From an uncultured Flavobacteriales bacterium (GTDB lineage Bacteria; Bacteroidota; Bacteroidia; Palsa-965), in NCBI GenBank assembly GCA_903873905.1, contig CAIQQJ010000131.1:160490-206725 (forward strand): DNA of 46,236 nucleotides, given 5' to 3'. The position numbers were made by a program, and so were the translations under genes. A model generated the notes under the pieces. That model saw only the letters and a list, made by a program, of their open reading frames with translations, was not told the DNA's origin and made no database searches. Position 1 is the first letter of the stretch, and each line of letters starts with the position of its first letter. Positions 7,417-17,611 of the stretch are shown piece after piece.

Positions 7417-7782
7417 ATGTCAAAAAAATATAAACACGGGAAAACAAGTCTGCCACTGCTAGTGACATTGACTGGTTGTGTGTTGATGTTTGCTTGTATG
7501 AGTCCAGTTAATGCCAACGAAATCACTAAGCAGCTTTCTGTTAAGGGTTACGAATTGGCAAGACGAAATATTAAAGAACTTCATGTAGTTGTTACGAATG
7601 CGCACGAAGCAAAACATATTCTAGAAAGTCTTCATCTCAGCTCTACTTCGCATCATTTCTCCGTACATAATGATTCATCATTCATCATCCGAGAAAATCT
7701 CCTTTCTTATACTGAAATCTTCAGCAATTTCGTGAAGCGTTCTCAATACGAGAATCTTCGTTCCTGGTTAATGCGGGAATAG
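7417..7782 (+). CDS. Small exported protein of unknown function (121 aa)
   Basis: The N-terminus is basic (MSKKYKHGKTS), then hydrophobic (LPLLVTLTGCVLMFACM) and ends in a plausible signal-peptidase site at PVNA-NE. The mature part of about 85 residues is helical in character and rich in His and Ser. I recognise no family. The gene stands between the DUF2795 gene and secA with no close coupling to either. Codon use resembles its neighbours. No promoter motif was found, so the call rests on the open frame and the signal peptide. Confidence 0.6.
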   Translation: MSKKYKHGKTSLPLLVTLTGCVLMFACMSPVNANEITKQLSVKGYELARRNIKELHVVVTNAHEAKHILESLHLSSTSHHFSVHNDSSFIIRENLLSYTEIFSNFVKRSQYENLRSWLMRE

Positions 7783-7848
7783 CACAAACAGCAATGTACC
7801 CTTATCAAAAAACTTTCTTTTTTCAGGAAAGCCCTATTTCTTTTGAGG

Positions 7849-7856
7849 TACATTTG
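7849..7856 (+). promoter_or_regulatory. -7 element TACATTTG of secA
   Basis: This is an exact TAnnTTTG match about 80 nt before the secA ATG. No SecM-like leader peptide is apparent in between. Confidence 0.5.
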
Positions 7857-7936
7857 CGGAAATTTTAGATTTAGCAATTCCATATTTTTGAAACTTCAAA
7901 AGAGGACCATACCTCTGAAAATATCTATTAATAGCC

Positions 7937-10900
7937 ATGTTTGAATCTATTTCAAAGTCGATAACAAAATTGTTCGGGGGGTCCAAATCGGAACGCGATG
8001 TAAAGGAAGTCACCCCTTATGTTCAACAAATCAATGATCGTTTTGCTGAATACAGGAATATTTCCAACGATGAACTTCGCAACAAAACACAGGAATTCCG
8101 TGCACGAATTGCGGAATACACCAAAGCGGAAACAGACGAAATCGCCAATCTGAAAGCACAGGCAGAAGTGGAAGATGTCGATATCGATGAACAGGAAAAA
8201 ATGTTCAACGAAATTGATGGCATCGAAAAAAAGGTGCTCAAGAAAATCGAAGAAGTCCTTTTGGAATTATTGCCAGAAGCTTTTGCCGTTGTAAAAGAAA
8301 CCGCACGACGCTTCACTGAAAATACAGAACTCGTTGTCAAAGCAACACAACTCGATCGTGATCTTGCCGTCCGCAAAAAAAATGTAATCATCGATGGCGA
8401 AACTGCCACTTGGAAAAACACTTGGGATGCTGCCGGAACAGATGTTACCTGGAACATGATTCATTACGATGTTCAGCTGATTGGTGGCGTTGTTTTGCAT
8501 CAAGGAAAAATTTCTGAGATGGCAACTGGTGAAGGAAAAACATTGGTAGCAACATTACCCGTTTACCTCAACGCACTTCCTGCACGCGGTGTGCATTTGG
8601 TTACCGTAAACAATTATCTCGCACGTCGAGATGCGGAATGGAATGGACCACTTTTTGAATTCCTTGGACTCACTGTTGATTGCATCGATTTGCATGAGCC
8701 GAATTCCAATGAACGCCGCAAAGCTTATCTCGCCGACATCACTTACGGAACCAACAATGAATACGGTTTCGATTACCTCCGCGATAATATGTCGCGCGAA
8801 CCGGGAGAATTGGTACAACGCAAACACCATTACGCCATTGTCGATGAGGTCGATTCTGTTTTGATTGATGATGCGCGTACGCCCTTGATCATTGCAGGAC
8901 CAACTCCAAAAGGTGATGATCACATGTTCCATGAGTTGAAACCAAAAATTGAAAAACTCGTTGCCGCTCAACGGAATTATGTAAATACAATTCTTGCCGA
9001 TGCAAAAAAACTATTTGCTGACGCTTCAAAAGATAAAGAGAAGGAAAAAGATTGCGGAATGAAATTACTGCGTTGTCATCGCGGTCTTCCGAAAAATAAA
9101 GCGCTGATTAAATTTCTCAGTGAACAAGGTGTAAGAGCATTGATGCAAAAAACAGAAAGCACTTACTTGCAGGACAATCAGCGTGAAATGCATAAAGTGG
9201 ATGCTGAATTGTTTTTTGTCATTGATGAAAAACACAATACGATTGAGCTATCAGAAAAAGGAATTGATCTGATTGCCACTTCCGCTGAGGATCATAATTT
9301 TTTCATTCTTCCCGATCTTGCATTGGTCCTTGCTGAATTGGAACAAAAATTTCCAGATGAGAAAGAACGTCTGCTACAGAAAGAACAAATCATTCTTGAT
9401 TATAATGTAAAATCCGAACGCGTTCATTCCATGCAGCAATTGCTGAAAGCATATTGTTTGTTTGAAAAAGATGATGAGTATATCGTGGGTGATGGAAAAG
9501 TTAAAATCGTTGATGAACAAACAGGTCGTGTATTGGATGGTCGTCGTTATTCAGATGGATTACACCAAGCGATTGAAGCAAAAGAAAATGTAAAAATTGA
9601 AGCGGCAACTCAGACTTATGCAACTGTTACCTTGCAGAATTATTTCAGAATGTATCACAAACTTTCTGGAATGACTGGTACTGCTGAAACAGAAGCACAA
9701 GAGTTCTGGACCATTTACAAATTGGATGTTGTTACCATTCCTACCAATCGTGTTATTACACGTAAGGATGAAGAGGATATGGTTTACAAAACCAAACGTG
9801 AAAAATACAATGCCGTTATTGATGAAATTGCGAAGAATGTAAAAATTGGAAGACCAATTTTGGTTGGTACAACTTCCGTTGAAATTTCCGAGTTGCTCAG
9901 CCGTATGTTGAAATTGCGCAACATCAAGCACAATGTACTCAACGCGAAATTGCACCAAAAAGAAGCGGACATTGTTCAAGAAGCAGGACAAGCAGGAACC
10001 GTTACGATCGCTACCAACATGGCTGGCCGTGGTACAGATATTAAACTTGGACCAGGCGTAAAAGAAGCGGGCGGTCTTGCCATCATTGGTACAGAACGTC
10101 ATGAATCACGTCGTGTGGATAGACAGTTGCGGGGTCGTGCAGGTCGTCAAGGTGACCCAGGTTCTTCACAATTTTTCGTTTCATTGGAAGATGATTTGAT
10201 GCGTTTGTTTGGATCAGAACGTATTGCAAAACTGATGGACAGAATGGGATTGGAAGAAGGAGAAGTTATTCAACACAGAATGATTTCAAATTCCATTGAG
10301 CGTGCGCAGAAAAAAGTGGAAGAGAATCACTTCGGAACTCGTAAGCGGTTGATTGAATATGATGACGTAATGAATGCACAACGTGAAGTAATTTACAAAC
10401 GTCGTCGCAACGCACTTTATGGTGAACGCATTCAATTGGACATTGCAAACATGATGCATGATGTGGCAGATGCAGTTGTTACGAATAATCATGAGGCGCA
10501 GAATTTTGCCCAATTCGAAATGGACATGATCCGTGTTTTCGGAATGGAAAGTCCTGTTACTGAAGAAGAATTTTCAAAATCAAAACCGAATGATCTTTCG
10601 GACTCGATCAATGAACTTGTAAGAGTTCATTATAAGGAAAAGTCTGCTGCACTTGCTGCAAAAACTTTCCCTACGATCAAGGATGTGTATGAAAATCAAT
10701 CTGCACAATATGAAAATATTGTCACACCGCTTTCTGACGGAATCAAAACCTTGCAATGTATCGCCAATTTGAAAAAATGTTATGATACAAAAGGACGTGA
10801 GTTGGTTCAAACATTTGAAAAAGGCGCCATCCTCGCAATGATTGATGATGCATGGAAAGAACATTTGCGCGAAATGGATGATTTGAAAACATCTGTACAA

Positions 10901-11269
10901 AACGCAGTGTACGAACAAAAAGATCCATTGCTTATTTACAAATTCGAATCGTTCGACTTGTTCAAACGAATGGTGGACGAAACGAATCGTGAATTGGTTT
11001 CCTTCTTGTTCAAAGCGAATCTTCCAAATAACGATGGCAATCAAATTCAAGAAGCGCGTCGTCGTCCTGCAGCACCACAACCGAAATTGCAAACACAACG
11101 CGAAGAAGTTGGTGGTGGTCCGCAACAACAAATAAATTCACCTGGTGCTCCTCCGATGCCATCACAGGAAAAAGTGCAGCAAGTAGTTCGTCTCGATCCA
11201 AAAATTGGAAGGAACGATCCTTGTCCATGTGGCTCTGGAAAAAAGTACAAACAGTGTCACGGAAAATAA
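7937..11269 (+). CDS. secA: Preprotein translocase ATPase SecA
   Basis: SecA drives secretory proteins through SecYEG using ATP. Walker A is TGEGKT (197-202), the DEVD box is at 303-306, and GRGTDI and [11 protein letters not shown] mark the second nucleotide-binding domain. The last 15 residues carry the zinc ligands C1096, C1098, C1107 and H1108. At 1110 aa it is longer than the E. coli protein (901), as usual for Bacteroidota, with an extra charged stretch around residues 340-390 and a Gln/Pro-rich linker before the zinc tail. The three T9SS cargo proteins in this window would need it for the first export step. Confidence 0.98.
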   Translation: MFESISKSITKLFGGSKSERDVKEVTPYVQQINDRFAEYRNISNDELRNKTQEFRARIAEYTKAETDEIANLKAQAEVEDVDIDEQEKMFNEIDGIEKKVLKKIEEVLLELLPEAFAVVKETARRFTENTELVVKATQLDRDLAVRKKNVIIDGETATWKNTWDAAGTDVTWNMIHYDVQLIGGVVLHQGKISEMATGEGKTLVATLPVYLNALPARGVHLVTVNNYLARRDAEWNGPLFEFLGLTVDCIDLHEPNSNERRKAYLADITYGTNNEYGFDYLRDNMSREPGELVQRKHHYAIVDEVDSVLIDDARTPLIIAGPTPKGDDHMFHELKPKIEKLVAAQRNYVNTILADAKKLFADASKDKEKEKDCGMKLLRCHRGLPKNKALIKFLSEQGVRALMQKTESTYLQDNQREMHKVDAELFFVIDEKHNTIELSEKGIDLIATSAEDHNFFILPDLALVLAELEQKFPDEKERLLQKEQIILDYNVKSERVHSMQQLLKAYCLFEKDDEYIVGDGKVKIVDEQTGRVLDGRRYSDGLHQAIEAKENVKIEAATQTYATVTLQNYFRMYHKLSGMTGTAETEAQEFWTIYKLDVVTIPTNRVITRKDEEDMVYKTKREKYNAVIDEIAKNVKIGRPILVGTTSVEISELLSRMLKLRNIKHNVLNAKLHQKEADIVQEAGQAGTVTIATNMAGRGTDIKLGPGVKEAGGLAIIGTERHESRRVDRQLRGRAGRQGDPGSSQFFVSLEDDLMRLFGSERIAKLMDRMGLEEGEVIQHRMISNSIERAQKKVEENHFGTRKRLIEYDDVMNAQREVIYKRRRNALYGERIQLDIANMMHDVADAVVTNNHEAQNFAQFEMDMIRVFGMESPVTEEEFSKSKPNDLSDSINELVRVHYKEKSAALAAKTFPTIKDVYENQSAQYENIVTPLSDGIKTLQCIANLKKCYDTKGRELVQTFEKGAILAMIDDAWKEHLREMDDLKTSVQNAVYEQKDPLLIYKFESFDLFKRMVDETNRELVSFLFKANLPNNDGNQIQEARRRPAAPQPKLQTQREEVGGGPQQQINSPGAPPMPSQEKVQQVVRLDPKIGRNDPCPCGSGKKYKQCHGK

Positions 11270-11290
11270 AAAGCGACAGTAGACAATCAA

Positions 11291-11323
11291 AAAAAACGGA
11301 AACCATTATAGTTTCCGTTTTTT
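11291..11323. terminator. Bidirectional terminator between secA and the M4 protease gene
   Basis: A 13-bp stem (AAAAAACGGAAAC with GTTTCCGTTTTTT) encloses a 7-nt loop. The A and T runs serve both converging genes. Confidence 0.92.
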
Positions 11324-11352
11324 TATTTTTATTTTTTGACTACCACTCCATT

Positions 11353-14300
11353 CTATTGCAATTCCACCTTCTTCACCTGAATTCCATTGGCAGTTTTCAC
11401 CTGCAACAAATAAACTCCTCGTGGTAATGTTTCGGAATTGATATTCAAACGTGTAATGCCAGAAGCAGTATTCGTTTTAGAAACATAAACAATTTGTCCG
11501 AGCATGTTCAACAAATTGATTTCAACTTGTTGTGAAGATGCAGATTGCAATTCCACCGTTACAAAACTTGTAGCAGGATTCGGATAAATATTTATTCCTG
11601 ATATTTCATCAACGGCATTTATTCCCAAACAAACATCAACCAAAACAGTTGCTGAGCTTGTTCCTGTGCAGTTGTTGATATCTGTGTAGGTGTATGTGAT
11701 CGTTTGCAAACCAACTCCCGCAGCAATAGGATCAAACATTCCTGCAGTAACACCAGGGCCAGAATAGGTTCCTCCTATAGGAGTTCCTCCTGTCAAAGCA
11801 AATGGATTAAGACCTGTACAAACAGTGTCATATGCTGCAGTTGAATAAGCAACGCTATTATTTCCAATCGAACAAAGAACAGGAGTGCGAGGACTAATGC
11901 AAGGCTGAACTGTAATTTGCCAATTGTAGAGATAATAATAAAAGGCAGCTCCCGCTGAAGAACCCGTAATATCAACGACTCCTGCTAATGAATAGGGATA
12001 ATTTGCTCCCGTCTGATTTCTATAAAGATTCATTGATGAACCTCCAATACGATAGGTTCCTGGGGTAAGTGGAATATTCAATGTGACTGTGTGCACGCCA
12101 GTAGAAGCAATATTCACAATGTATTGATTCAACTGATTTCCGCTACCATCCCATAATGTAAAAGTTTTATTTCCTGTTGAACCTGCATTTACAACCCCTG
12201 TTGTAAGCGTACAGTTCTGATACACAGTAAATGTTTCATATTGTACCGAAGCATTATTGTGCATACCACCCGTTCCGAAATTATAACTCACTGGGCCAAC
12301 ATTTCCTGGAGGTTGAACAACTTGATTGTCCACATAATAAGTAGTGGTGGAATTGACGACTGGTGTTGTATATGTTGTGCCAGTTGCAACAGGCAAACCT
12401 CCAGTTGCAGCGGTGTACCAATTTAATGTTCCACTTCCAGTTGCATTCAAAGTGAAAGTTGTGGGCGTACAGCTATTGACATCAGCAGCAATTGGTCCAG
12501 CAGGAGGATTAATGTTAATCATTGCAGTTTGTAAAACTGAATCCGTACCACATGTAGAATTTACAGAAAGAAAAACATTGTAAACGCCAGGGCTTGTGTA
12601 AGTGTGCGATGGAGAAAAAGTTGTGCTTGTTGTTGCATCACCAAAATTCCAAACAGCATTATTTGCACCTGTACTTGTATTGGAAAAATTTACCGTAACA
12701 GGAACACTACAAGATGTTGTAACATCAGCAGTAAATGCAGCATTAACAGTACCTGAATAGACAGCGCCTACTCCACATGCATACCACGCATTTGTTGTTG
12801 TAATTTCTTCTGGAGAACAAGCACCAAATAAATCCACTGCAGATTGAATATCTGCTACACGGCAATCGGCATATTGAGAAGTATTTACGAGATAAACGGT
12901 ATGCCCACGAAAACAAATATTAGCTGCGCTGATAACGCCGATGCCGGATACATTAAAAGCATTTCCTAAATCATTTGTTCCCGCCTCACCCATACACTCA
13001 ATGTAAAACCAATGATTGCGAACGCCGCTATTGGTATGCACGCCTCCATTATCAGCAGCACCAGTGTACCAATTTGTTCCTGTATAAGTATCAGGATCTC
13101 CATAAACATTCGGATGTTGCATATCGCGCAAAGCTGTTCCTGGTGCTTGTGTAATTTCTTCACCAATTAAAAAATCTGCGGTGGATGGCTTTGCATAAAA
13201 TTCAATTGCAGTTCCCATGATATCAGAAAACGATTCATTCATTGCTCCCGATTCATTGGAATAATTCAGATTACATGTGAATTGTGTTACACCATGAGAA
13301 AATTCATGTCCGCAAACATCAATGGCAACAAGTGGATTAAACATGGTGTTACCGTCTCCATATGACATTGATGTTCCATCCCAAAATGCATTGTCGAGAC
13401 CTGCATCATAGTGCACATAGGAAATCATTAACAATCCTGCATTATCCAAACCGTTTCTGCCATGCAACAAACTAAAATAGTCATATGTTTTTTCAGCTCC
13501 CCAATGTGCGTCACGTGCTGCATCATCTCCGTTTGCCGTACTTGTCCATGTTGCACTGGTATTTGTAAAATCAGTAGCTCCAGCAGTGTTGGTTGAATTG
13601 TGTGCATTCAATGTTCTGATACCAAGACCACGTCCGGTTTCTCTTAAACGATAAGAGTTTGCAGAAACGTTGTCGCAAGTGAAACTTTGTGTTCCACTAT
13701 ACATGGTTGTTCCTGTTGCTGGAGCATCAATATCTTCAATACGTTCAATTGATGAAACTACAGCGCCTGTTTGTGCATCGACATAAATAAATTTTCTTGA
13801 AAAAGGTTTGATGGAATAAACATCAAACTTCCAAGCAAGGTGTAAATCCTTTTTGAAAATATCATTGTTCGCACAAACGATAACGAGTTCTCCGTTCGGA
13901 AACCATGTTGCATTCGGATTGTTTGTCATTTCCTGCAAGGCAATATCTTCTCCTGGCACTTGCCATTTGTATAATTGGGCATGTGTAAAATTCAATGCTG
14001 CTTGCAAGGCTGCGTTTTCTGACAAAGAAGGATTTGTATTCAATGTAATTCCGTCCAACCACATTCCATTCACACTTTCCACGCGACCATTTCTTTCATG
14101 CACCAAATATTCTCCACTTTCCACTTTCACTGAATTATACGTTTGTTGATAACGATAATGTGTGAAACCAAGATTGTCTTTTTCTGATTTTTTCAATTGC
14201 CATGCATCTGCCAATTGAAATTTCAATGGTTGGCGCAAGGTTTCGAAAATTGCATTTGCTGGAATGTTTACGCCTTGTTGGAAAACAATAAATGAAGGAA

Positions 14301-14463
14301 CGCGTGATTGCTTGTTGATAAGAACAGTTTTGCTCCCTTTACAAATTGCATCGGCAGCATTGCCATGAAATTCCTGCATGGATGGTGCGCCTTGGGATTG
14401 AGCAAAAGAAAAATTACTTACACACAGAATTGCAGCGGCTAGAATGAGTCGGAGTTTTTTCAT
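11353..14463 (-). CDS. Secreted M4 (thermolysin-like) metalloprotease with Ig/PKD domains and T9SS tail
   Basis: The 1036-residue protein has a signal peptide ending at FSFAQ, an FTP-type propeptide and a thermolysin catalytic domain. The zinc site is HEFSH at 386-390, with the downstream glutamate in NESFSD; GVHTNSGVRNHW supplies the third-domain histidine region. A PKD-like domain follows (VNFSNTSTGANNAVWNFGD), then an Ig-like segment with GTLNWYTAATGG. The last 80 residues are a type A T9SS sorting domain starting at INIYPNPA and ending GVYLLQVKTANG plus a basic tail. It is expected to be secreted through Sec and then the T9SS. It converges with secA and shares its terminator. Confidence 0.96.
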   Translation of the reverse strand: MKKLRLILAAAILCVSNFSFAQSQGAPSMQEFHGNAADAICKGSKTVLINKQSRVPSFIVFQQGVNIPANAIFETLRQPLKFQLADAWQLKKSEKDNLGFTHYRYQQTYNSVKVESGEYLVHERNGRVESVNGMWLDGITLNTNPSLSENAALQAALNFTHAQLYKWQVPGEDIALQEMTNNPNATWFPNGELVIVCANNDIFKKDLHLAWKFDVYSIKPFSRKFIYVDAQTGAVVSSIERIEDIDAPATGTTMYSGTQSFTCDNVSANSYRLRETGRGLGIRTLNAHNSTNTAGATDFTNTSATWTSTANGDDAARDAHWGAEKTYDYFSLLHGRNGLDNAGLLMISYVHYDAGLDNAFWDGTSMSYGDGNTMFNPLVAIDVCGHEFSHGVTQFTCNLNYSNESGAMNESFSDIMGTAIEFYAKPSTADFLIGEEITQAPGTALRDMQHPNVYGDPDTYTGTNWYTGAADNGGVHTNSGVRNHWFYIECMGEAGTNDLGNAFNVSGIGVISAANICFRGHTVYLVNTSQYADCRVADIQSAVDLFGACSPEEITTTNAWYACGVGAVYSGTVNAAFTADVTTSCSVPVTVNFSNTSTGANNAVWNFGDATTSTTFSPSHTYTSPGVYNVFLSVNSTCGTDSVLQTAMININPPAGPIAADVNSCTPTTFTLNATGSGTLNWYTAATGGLPVATGTTYTTPVVNSTTTYYVDNQVVQPPGNVGPVSYNFGTGGMHNNASVQYETFTVYQNCTLTTGVVNAGSTGNKTFTLWDGSGNQLNQYIVNIASTGVHTVTLNIPLTPGTYRIGGSSMNLYRNQTGANYPYSLAGVVDITGSSAGAAFYYYLYNWQITVQPCISPRTPVLCSIGNNSVAYSTAAYDTVCTGLNPFALTGGTPIGGTYSGPGVTAGMFDPIAAGVGLQTITYTYTDINNCTGTSSATVLVDVCLGINAVDEISGINIYPNPATSFVTVELQSASSQQVEINLLNMLGQIVYVSKTNTASGITRLNINSETLPRGVYLLQVKTANGIQVKKVELQ

Positions 14464-14587
14464 GAATTTGTTTTTAAAAAAAAAATATTTTGGCAGAAAA
14501 CGAAATACGTGGAAAATGAAGGGGGTTTCGTTTAGGTGAAAGTAGGAATAACTAGTGTTAAAACAAAGCCAAATTTAAGGCAAAAGC

Positions 14588-15001
14588 TCATTTACATCCA
14601 CATTTTGAGCCATCGAGTGGAGGGTATACTTGAAGGATTTTTGCGGTGGAATCTTCCTGATTCAAGGAAAAGTAGAATTCCATTTGATTTCCCTTCAATG
14701 TAAGTTTCACATCGTATTCATGATTGGGTTCTTTGTGGGTATTGCTTTTTGCAAAATCAACATCACCTGTTACAGTAGATTTACGAATATCGTCTATTGA
14801 AATTCCAGCACATTTCAATTTACAGAGCAAGGAAGAATCTGCATCCAGTTTTTTCGAAAACGAAATAAATTTCAATACGCGTGGGCCAGGAAAAAATCCA
14901 GTTAAATCACGTCCGCCATTTCTGAAAAACATAATCCAGCAAACGAAAATTCCAATACCGAAACCGATCATATATAATTTTATTCTTCTTCCCCAGGTCA
15001 T
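14588..15001 (-). CDS. Small single-span membrane protein (137 aa)
   Basis: One hydrophobic segment (residues 10-25, YMIGFGIGIFVCWIMFF) is followed by a soluble domain with TGDVDFAKSNTHKEP and ends in CGCK. The combination resembles a Bacteroidota family (DUF4258-like) that I recall near ald, but this is from memory. The ATG at 15001 sits just before the membrane segment. The gene lies after ald in the same direction, separated by 244 nt containing an interspersed element, so it may not be in the ald transcript. Confidence 0.75.
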   Translation of the reverse strand: MTWGRRIKLYMIGFGIGIFVCWIMFFRNGGRDLTGFFPGPRVLKFISFSKKLDADSSLLCKLKCAGISIDDIRKSTVTGDVDFAKSNTHKEPNHEYDVKLTLKGNQMEFYFSLNQEDSTAKILQVYPPLDGSKCGCK

Positions 15002-15051
15002 TTTAGTAATGCGTGTTTAGTGTTGAGTTATGAGTTTGACATTTACTTTAT

Positions 15052-15168
15052 TTGCGTGAGGGATAGAAGCGTAAAGCCCGGAAGACGTGGTGTAGGGTTT
15101 TCAAACCCGACACTGCGGCTGAGGACTTGTAGCGAATAGCCCGACCCGACGCAGGAGGGACACGCCCA
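15052..15168 (-). repeat. Modular interspersed element, copy 2
   Basis: Read on the minus strand it starts GGGCGTGTCCC, then has CGGGCTATTCGCTACAAGTC, then GGGCTTTACGCTTCTATC and CCTCACGCAA. The two variable spacers differ from copy 1: the first is a short CTCCTGCGTCGGG and the second contains an inverted GTCGGGTTT / AAACCC pair. It lies between ald and the downstream small membrane protein gene. Confidence 0.8.
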
Positions 15169-15245
15169 AAAATAAAAGAAGTGACAGTTTTTAGTGATAG
15201 CGGTAGTTGAATTATGAAAGTTGCGGCCGGCAAAATATTCTTGAA

Positions 15246-16472
15246 TCATAGTGCAGACAAAAATAGATCAATGTCTTTCGAAGGCAAATTGAAAGAATCG
15301 CCGAGATATTTGTTGGTGAGAATTCCTTGATAAATATAAACGCCACTTCGCACGCCTGTATTTGCGCGCAACATATTTTGAAGTCCGCCTTCTTCACCAA
15401 TATTCAAAAGTATTGGAGCGAAGATGGTGCTCAATGCATAAGAAGCTGTTCTGGAAACGCGTGATGCAATATTTGGAACACAGTAATGAATGACACCATG
15501 TTTTCTAAATACGGGATTCGTATGGTTGGTCACTTTCGAACTTGCAAAGCATCCGCCCTGATCAATACTAACGTCGATAATTACTGCGCCAACTTTCATT
15601 TCTGCAACCATTTCTTCATTGACAACGCAAGGTGTTCTTCCACCCGCACTTCGCAAAGCACCAATGGCAACATCGGCAGTCTTCAAATGTTTTCCAAGAA
15701 CTTTTGGTTGAATAATGGAAGTGAAAATTCGAGTACCAAGCGAACTCTGTAAACGACGCAAACGATAAACTGAATTATCAAACACTTTTACTGTTGCACC
15801 CAATCCGAGTGCAGCACGTGCAGCATATTCGCCAACAGTTCCCGCACCAATAATAACAACTTCAGTTGGTGACACGCCAGAAATTCCACCAAGAATGGAA
15901 CCTTGTCCGTTATTCACATTGGACAAATATTCTGCAGCAATAAGAATAGAAGTTCCCCCTGCGATTTCACCCATTGAACGAATAACAGGAAACACGCCAT
16001 CCTCATCACGAATCCATTCGAATGCAAGCGCAGTAACTTTTTTATCCATCAATTTTTTGATGAAATTTTCCGGTTGTGCTGGTAATTGCAAAGTGGATAA
16101 CAAAGTTTGTTTCGGCACCATCATCTCGATTTCCTCGAGTGTAGGCGGCGCAACTTTCAAAATAATTTCAGATTGCTTATAAACTTCTTCCGCTGTATAG
16201 GCGATTTGCGCACCTGCTTCGGAATAATCATTGTCTTGAAAATTCGCATTTTTCCCTGCGCCCGTTTCGACAATAACATGGTGACCGTTATTGATCAACA
16301 AGCCAACATCATCTGGCACTAATGAAACACGATTTTCCTGGAATGTATTTTCTTTTGGAATGCCAATGCTGAGTTGCCCTCTTTTGCGTGCCACTTCGAG
16401 CATTTCCTCCTGTGGCATGAAAGCGCCCTTTGCGAGCGACTGGAGAATGTCGCGAGAAGTTTTCATATTCAT
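15246..16472 (-). CDS. ald: Alanine dehydrogenase
   Basis: The enzyme interconverts L-alanine and pyruvate plus ammonia with NAD. The N-terminal catalytic part begins IGIPKENTFQENRVSLVP, and the Rossmann motif is VVIIGAGTVGEYAARAALGLG, here cited only as GAGTVGEYAA. VIDVSIDQGGC and the ending fit the AlaDH/PNT family. The start at 16472 gives 408 aa. The open frame continues upstream to 16580, but those residues are encoded by the (GTGRCAR)9 repeat and are not protein. The order porX, tsaE, ald is one I know from other Bacteroidota. Confidence 0.95.
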   Translation of the reverse strand: MNMKTSRDILQSLAKGAFMPQEEMLEVARKRGQLSIGIPKENTFQENRVSLVPDDVGLLINNGHHVIVETGAGKNANFQDNDYSEAGAQIAYTAEEVYKQSEIILKVAPPTLEEIEMMVPKQTLLSTLQLPAQPENFIKKLMDKKVTALAFEWIRDEDGVFPVIRSMGEIAGGTSILIAAEYLSNVNNGQGSILGGISGVSPTEVVIIGAGTVGEYAARAALGLGATVKVFDNSVYRLRRLQSSLGTRIFTSIIQPKVLGKHLKTADVAIGALRSAGGRTPCVVNEEMVAEMKVGAVIIDVSIDQGGCFASSKVTNHTNPVFRKHGVIHYCVPNIASRVSRTASYALSTIFAPILLNIGEEGGLQNMLRANTGVRSGVYIYQGILTNKYLGDSFNLPSKDIDLFLSAL

Positions 16473-16524
16473 TGGGAGAAAGTATTTTCTGTACGGTGAA
16501 TTACTGATAAAGATACTGAAAAAA

Positions 16525-16587
16525 GTGGCAAGTGACAGGTGGCAAGTGACAGGTGACAAGTGACAGGTGACAAGTGACAAGTGACAG
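16525..16587. repeat. Tandem heptamer array, nine units of GTGRCAR
   Basis: The units are GTGGCAA, GTGACAG, GTGGCAA, GTGACAG, GTGACAA, GTGACAG, GTGACAA, GTGACAA and GTGACAG without gaps. The array lies 53 nt upstream of the ald start on the plus strand. Unlike most members of this word family it has no opposite arm nearby. Confidence 0.95.
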
Positions 16588-16785
16588 GAAGGTGATTGTC
16601 GAATGCAGCATGATGAGTTCAGAATGCAGCTTGTGATTACCGATTATCGGATTACCAATTACCAATGGAAAATGAATGTCGATTGCAGATTGCAGAACTC
16701 GGAATGTAAAAGTTTTTCGGATTTTCCACTCACCAATCTGAAATCATCAATCGTCAATCTGCACTGAAATTGCACGAAACGTTTT
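16588..16785. repeat. Mosaic of several word families between tsaE and ald
   Basis: The rest of the 313-nt gap contains successive patches: GAATGCAGC words (about 16607-16630), GATTACC/ATTACCAATTACC words (16636-16667), GATTGCAGATTGCAGA (about 16680-16696) and CAATCTG/TCATCAATCGTCAATCTG (about 16735-16763). The 13-mer at 16655-16667 is the exact complement of 691-703. No ORF or promoter stands out. Confidence 0.6.
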
Positions 16786-17196
16786 CTAATCAACCGAAAT
16801 GATTCTGCGTCCATCTTCCACCACCATCTTCACATGCACAGTTTCCTTTGGCAAAATTCCCTCCGCGCGTTCCGGCCATTCTATGAAACAATAATTTCCG
16901 CTGTAGAGATATTCCTCCATGCCAATGTCAAAGGCTTCCTGAGGCGATTTCAGGCGATACAAATCGAAATGATAAATCGAATTTCCGTTTTCAGAGTTGT
17001 ATTCATTCACAATCGAAAAAGAAGGACTCGACATTTGATCTTTTACTCCCAATTTTTCACACAAGGCTTTGATGAAGGTTGTTTTTCCTGCACCAAGATC
17101 TCCGTGGAAAGCGAAGATTTTTTGGTTGGGCAAATTTTTCAGAAAATCAATTGCTGTTTTCTGAATTTCATTTATATCTGCAATAAAGAATTTCAT
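16786..17196 (-). CDS. tsaE: tRNA threonylcarbamoyladenosine biosynthesis ATPase TsaE
   Basis: TsaE is the ATPase partner of TsaB and TsaD in making t6A on tRNAs that read ANN codons. The P-loop is GDLGAGKTTF (residues 33-42), followed by SSPSFSIVNEY, YHFDLYRL and CFIEWPERAE, all family hallmarks. The length of 136 aa is typical. Its ATG overlaps the stop of the preceding lipoprotein gene by 4 nt (ATGA), which indicates translational coupling. Confidence 0.96.
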   Translation of the reverse strand: MKFFIADINEIQKTAIDFLKNLPNQKIFAFHGDLGAGKTTFIKALCEKLGVKDQMSSPSFSIVNEYNSENGNSIYHFDLYRLKSPQEAFDIGMEEYLYSGNYCFIEWPERAEGILPKETVHVKMVVEDGRRIISVD

Positions 17197-17576
17197 TTTT
17201 TGAGATCAGCAGATTTGACAATTAGAATTGCTTTTCCTTCGCATCTATTCAATTCGGAATAATTCCATTTTCCCTTTGGGAGAAAAATGTAGGAATCGTT
17301 CATGATAGTATCTGAAAAAAAGACTATGTCTTTTAAAATATCGCCTGTATTGGATTGGAAAACTGATTTTGCGTAACCCACTCCAGAATATCTGCTAATG
17401 GTATCACAGCTGCCCGGTTTTAGGAAAACAATTTTCTTCAGTGTATCATATGTCCCTCTATTGACAATACAAATGGTTTTTTCACTCTGATTATTCACGA
17501 TGTAATTCAAATGATATAAAGGATCGCACCCAACAATCATAAAAAGGAATGAAGAGATCAACACTATTTTTTTCAT
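17193..17576 (-). CDS. Lipoprotein of unknown function between porX and tsaE (127 aa)
   Basis: The N-terminus MKKIVLISSFLFMIVGCDP is a lipoprotein signal with cleavage before C17. The mature part of 110 residues looks beta-rich, with FLKPGSCDTISRY and SYIFLPKGKW. I recognise no family. It begins 28 nt after porX and its stop overlaps the tsaE start (ATGA), so the three genes are likely one transcript. It sits inside an otherwise conserved gene pair, so it is probably a lineage-specific insertion. Confidence 0.85.
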   Translation of the reverse strand: MKKIVLISSFLFMIVGCDPLYHLNYIVNNQSEKTICIVNRGTYDTLKKIVFLKPGSCDTISRYSGVGYAKSVFQSNTGDILKDIVFFSDTIMNDSYIFLPKGKWNYSELNRCEGKAILIVKSADLKK

Positions 17577-17587
17577 CTAAAATTTAC

Positions 17588-17611
17588 ACATTTGAAATCT
17601 GAAATCATTTC
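17588..17611. repeat. 24-bp word block containing the porX stop codon
   Basis: This block matches 38198-38221, which contains the stop of the cystathionine gamma-synthase-type gene, at 22 of 24 positions. In both, the last codons are AAA TGA. A related block with two 15-nt units covers the hmgA stop at 21321-21359. Confidence 0.85.

Noticed and set aside
7783-7936. SecM-like arrest peptide before secA
   Set aside because: No short ORF with a signal and arrest motif was found; the upstream 121-aa gene has no arrest-like ending.
9560-11131. Long open frames on the minus strand inside secA
   Set aside because: They are Phe/Cys/Asn-rich shadows of a certain gene.
16473-16580. N-terminal extension of Ald
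   Set aside because: The extra residues (VTCHLSPVTCHLS) are only a reading of the heptamer array; the family N-terminus starts after 16472.
16525-16587. Possible CRISPR array (regular repeats)
   Set aside because: The units are 7 nt and adjoin without spacers, and no cas gene is near.
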